Origin: Cobetia marina
Lineage (GTDB): Bacteria; Pseudomonadota; Gammaproteobacteria; Pseudomonadales; Halomonadaceae
Reading direction: 5' to 3'
Assembly (NCBI RefSeq): GCF_001720485.1
Contig: NZ_CP017114.1
Coordinates: 2,790,001 to 2,854,000 of the forward strand
DNA: 64,000 nucleotides
This document shows, one piece after another, positions 62,303 through 64,000 of this stretch. The translations under genes were made by a program, and so were the position numbers. The stretch's first letter is position 1. Every line of letters starts with the position of its first letter. Below the pieces are notes generated by a model, which saw only the letters and a program-made list of their open reading frames with translations, was not told the DNA's origin and did not search any database.

Positions 62303-64000
62303 TCAGGGTCTCACGTCTGCTCGGCGACAGTTCTCGGCGGTGCGAAAGTCGATCACCCAGACACCCTCCTGCAAGGTCTGGGTGAAGATTCTCGGCGATC
62401 CCCCCTCATCTCCCGGGGCATCCACTGACGCGCGCTCGTCACAGACAGGCGGCTCCTTGATACTGGCCTTGCGCTCATCATCGCGCAGCAGGGTCGCCGC
62501 ACTGGCACCGGCCATGCGCAATCTCACCACAGCCCAATAGTTGTCAGGCGTGAAGGCGGCGATCAGGTTCTGGCGCACGGCGGGCACCTGACGCTCAGCG
62601 ACCCGCGCCAGCGGTGCCAGCGGCGCCTTCCCCAGCACCTGCACCGCCAGCTCGTCATCGGGCCGATAGGTGTCGCGGTCACGTGGTGAGGTGATCGGCA
62701 GTCCCAGCTCACGTGCCTGGGTGACGATCTCACGCGCCAGCTGGGTCTCATGGGCCTGCTGGGCGGCCAGCGCATTGCTCCAGGCCGCGAAGATCAACCA
62801 GTGACGCAGCAACAGCAGTGCCGCCACCGCCAGCAGACAGCGCCGCAGCGTGAAGCGCTCGGAGGCTCTCGCCTGCCGGCCCGCCAGGCTCAGCATCAGG
62901 GCACCGCCCAGCAGTGCCCCCCAGCCCACCAGGGTGCGCGAGTGAAAGACCGGCTCCGCCAGCATCAGCATCGGCCCCCACAGTGCAGGTATCAGCAGCA
63001 GCGCCCACAGCAGACGACTCAGACGCTCCAGCGTCAGCTGGCGCGAGGACACCTGGCGTGCGCCATGCCGCCGGCCTGCTGTCATCAGCGCCGCCCCCAG
63101 CGCTACCACCAGCAGGCTGCCACTCAGTACCCCGCTGACGAGATCCAGTCCGCCACGCAGGGCGGCAAGTGCCTCTACGAGATGCTGCTCCAAGGCGGCC
63201 AGCAGCGCCGGGAGATCCCCCAGCGACAGCATCTCGCCGTGCTGCTGGCTGTAGTCGCCCGCCACCAGCAGTCGTGACAGCGGCAGGTAGAGCAGCAAGG
63301 CAGCCAGCACCAGTCCGCCGCGCTGCAGCAGCGCAAGCCAGGCGCGCCATACCGATTCACTCTGTTCGGTCTTTCCCTCTTCGAACTTCCTCTCTTCGGT
63401 ATTTCTCTCATCAGCCTCTCTCCTTTCGACCCCGCGCGGGCGCGACCCCATCAGGGCGTCCAGCAGGCTCAGTACCAGAAAGGCGTTCAGCGCCGGCTGG
63501 TAGCAGCACAGGGCCAGCAGCAGCAATCCCAGCGCCATCAATGAAGGTTGCCAGCGGCGCTGCGAACGTTGCACCGGCCCGTGGACACCCGGGCGCAGGA
63601 TCAGGCTGGCCAGCATCGCGCTGGCAAGCCCGAGACTCATCGGCAGACTGTCGTAGGCATAGCTGAAGTTCTGCAGCGTGAAGGGTGTCAGCCAGATGAG
63701 CGCATTGCCCAGCACGCAGACGCCCGGCGAGAGTCCCGGCACCCGACGCCACCAGACCAGCGCCATACCGGCCGCGATGCCCCAGGCCGCCAGCTGCGGC
63801 AAGGGCGCGACATTGACAAGCTCTCCCCCGAAGCCCAGCAGGCGCATCACGCCTTCCGCGGCCGGGCGGGCATTCAGCCCCCATCCGAAGTAGCCATCCA
63901 GGGTACGACTCATGTCATCCAGATAGAGGGCCTGCTGGCTTAACAGCGGCACGAGCCCGATGCCGAGCACGGCCAGGCTGGCAAGCAGAAGGTGCCACGC
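62303..64000 (-). CDS. GtrII-like glucosyltransferase-domain membrane protein (5' end beyond window)
   Basis: Partial, 565 visible residues; the frame is open to base 64000 (WHLLLASLAVLGIGLVPLL is part of a first helix). Many hydrophobic helices and the segment YLDDMSRTLDGYFGWGLNARPAAEGVMRLLGFG match glucosyltransferase GtrII-type proteins, which modify O-antigen or similar surface polymers. A cytoplasmic-type loop holds four pentapeptides (READE, RNTEE, RKFEE, GKTEQ) from a 15-bp repeat. The C-terminal 130 residues are a soluble, probably periplasmic domain. Assignment to GtrII is by motif only. Confidence 0.7.
   Translation of the reverse strand, partial: AWHLLLASLAVLGIGLVPLLSQQALYLDDMSRTLDGYFGWGLNARPAAEGVMRLLGFGGELVNVAPLPQLAAWGIAAGMALVWWRRVPGLSPGVCVLGNALIWLTPFTLQNFSYAYDSLPMSLGLASAMLASLILRPGVHGPVQRSQRRWQPSLMALGLLLLALCCYQPALNAFLVLSLLDALMGSRPRGVERREADERNTEERKFEEGKTEQSESVWRAWLALLQRGGLVLAALLLYLPLSRLLVAGDYSQQHGEMLSLGDLPALLAALEQHLVEALAALRGGLDLVSGVLSGSLLVVALGAALMTAGRRHGARQVSSRQLTLERLSRLLWALLLIPALWGPMLMLAEPVFHSRTLVGWGALLGGALMLSLAGRQARASERFTLRRCLLAVAALLLLRHWLIFAAWSNALAAQQAHETQLAREIVTQARELGLPITSPRDRDTYRPDDELAVQVLGKAPLAPLARVAERQVPAVRQNLIAAFTPDNYWAVVRLRMAGASAATLLRDDERKASIKEPPVCDERASVDAPGDEGGSPRIFTQTLQEGVWVIDFRTAENCRRADVRP
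63362..63421 (-). repeat. 15-bp coding tandem repeat x4 in the GtrII-like gene
   Basis: CTGTTCGGTCTTTCC, CTCTTCGAACTTCCT, CTCTTCGGTATTTCT, CTCATCAGCCTCTCT (plus-strand reading). On the coding strand they give charged pentapeptides ending in Glu or Gln, forming a hydrophilic loop between two membrane parts. Confidence 0.8.

Noticed and set aside
62303..63970. GTG at 63970 as the start of the GtrII-like gene
   Set aside because: The frame continues upstream into a hydrophobic helix up to the window edge, so the true start lies outside.

Overview
The window is GC-rich, densely coded gammaproteobacterial chromosome. The gene content (proline catabolism, glycolate oxidase, TRAP, TTT and ABC uptake systems, a YqaE-type membrane peptide, a hybrid Prx5-glutaredoxin) and the codon use suggest a marine Halomonadaceae bacterium such as Cobetia or Halomonas. 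This is inference from gene content, not a database match. Almost all of the window is catabolic and transport modules, each with its own regulator. There is one tRNA gene (Gly, anticodon CCC). I saw no rRNA, CRISPR array, integrase, transposase or phage gene.

Layout. 1-8365 (minus): a glycerol-type ABC transporter, glpSTPQUV order, with a membrane-anchored beta-helix (pectate-lyase-like) gene between glpU and glpV. It is preceded by a sigma-54 promoter, a phased array of TGAACA repeats and a divergent sigma-54 activator (8792-10816). 10958-15670 (minus): a polyamine-type ABC transporter (ATPase, binding protein, two permeases) with a terminator inside the cluster. 16081-16603: two small stress-type genes. 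16921-19901: hybrid peroxiredoxin/glutaredoxin, a pyridine nucleotide-disulfide oxidoreductase and a CBS-domain protein. 20550-22547: D-serine dehydratase convergent with a VTT/DedA-like protein. 22698-28553: glcC divergent from glcDEFG. 28667-30793: a LysR regulator divergent from an aldo-keto reductase. 30966-41298 (minus): a sorbitol/mannitol catabolic operon (xylulokinase, P-loop kinase, SDR polyol dehydrogenase, HAD phosphatase, ABC transporter) under a SorC-family regulator. 41483-45269: a Yip1 protein, two tandem orphan TRAP binding proteins and a LysE/RhtB exporter. 45586-46885: a HIT protein, an AT-rich orphan gene and tRNA-Gly. 47046-48086: adenine deaminase. 48396-55223: a TctCBA tricarboxylate transporter with an extra orphan TctC, an MFS protein with a repeat tail and an IclR regulator. 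55402-62176: a small membrane protein, an AraC (PruR-like) regulator, putA and putP. 62303-64000: a GtrII-like membrane protein cut by the window edge.

How the parts work together. Most modules pair uptake with the first catabolic steps and a dedicated regulator. Operators could be read from sequence for several: a -24/-12 promoter with an upstream array for glpSTPQUV; two identical TGGTCAGACCA sites between glcC and glcD; one 17-bp palindrome class shared by the tctCBA and iclR promoters; and a LysR-type site in front of the aldo-keto reductase.

The most unusual window-wide signal is a family of unrelated short tandem repeats (11-20 bp units, 2-6 copies) in about a dozen places. Many overlap or directly follow stop codons (glpU, glcC, glcD, aldo-keto reductase, polyol binding protein, PruR, GtrII). 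Two lie inside genes as in-frame pentapeptide repeats (MFS tail, GtrII loop). This looks like recurrent slippage-born sequence at gene ends that is sometimes captured into proteins.
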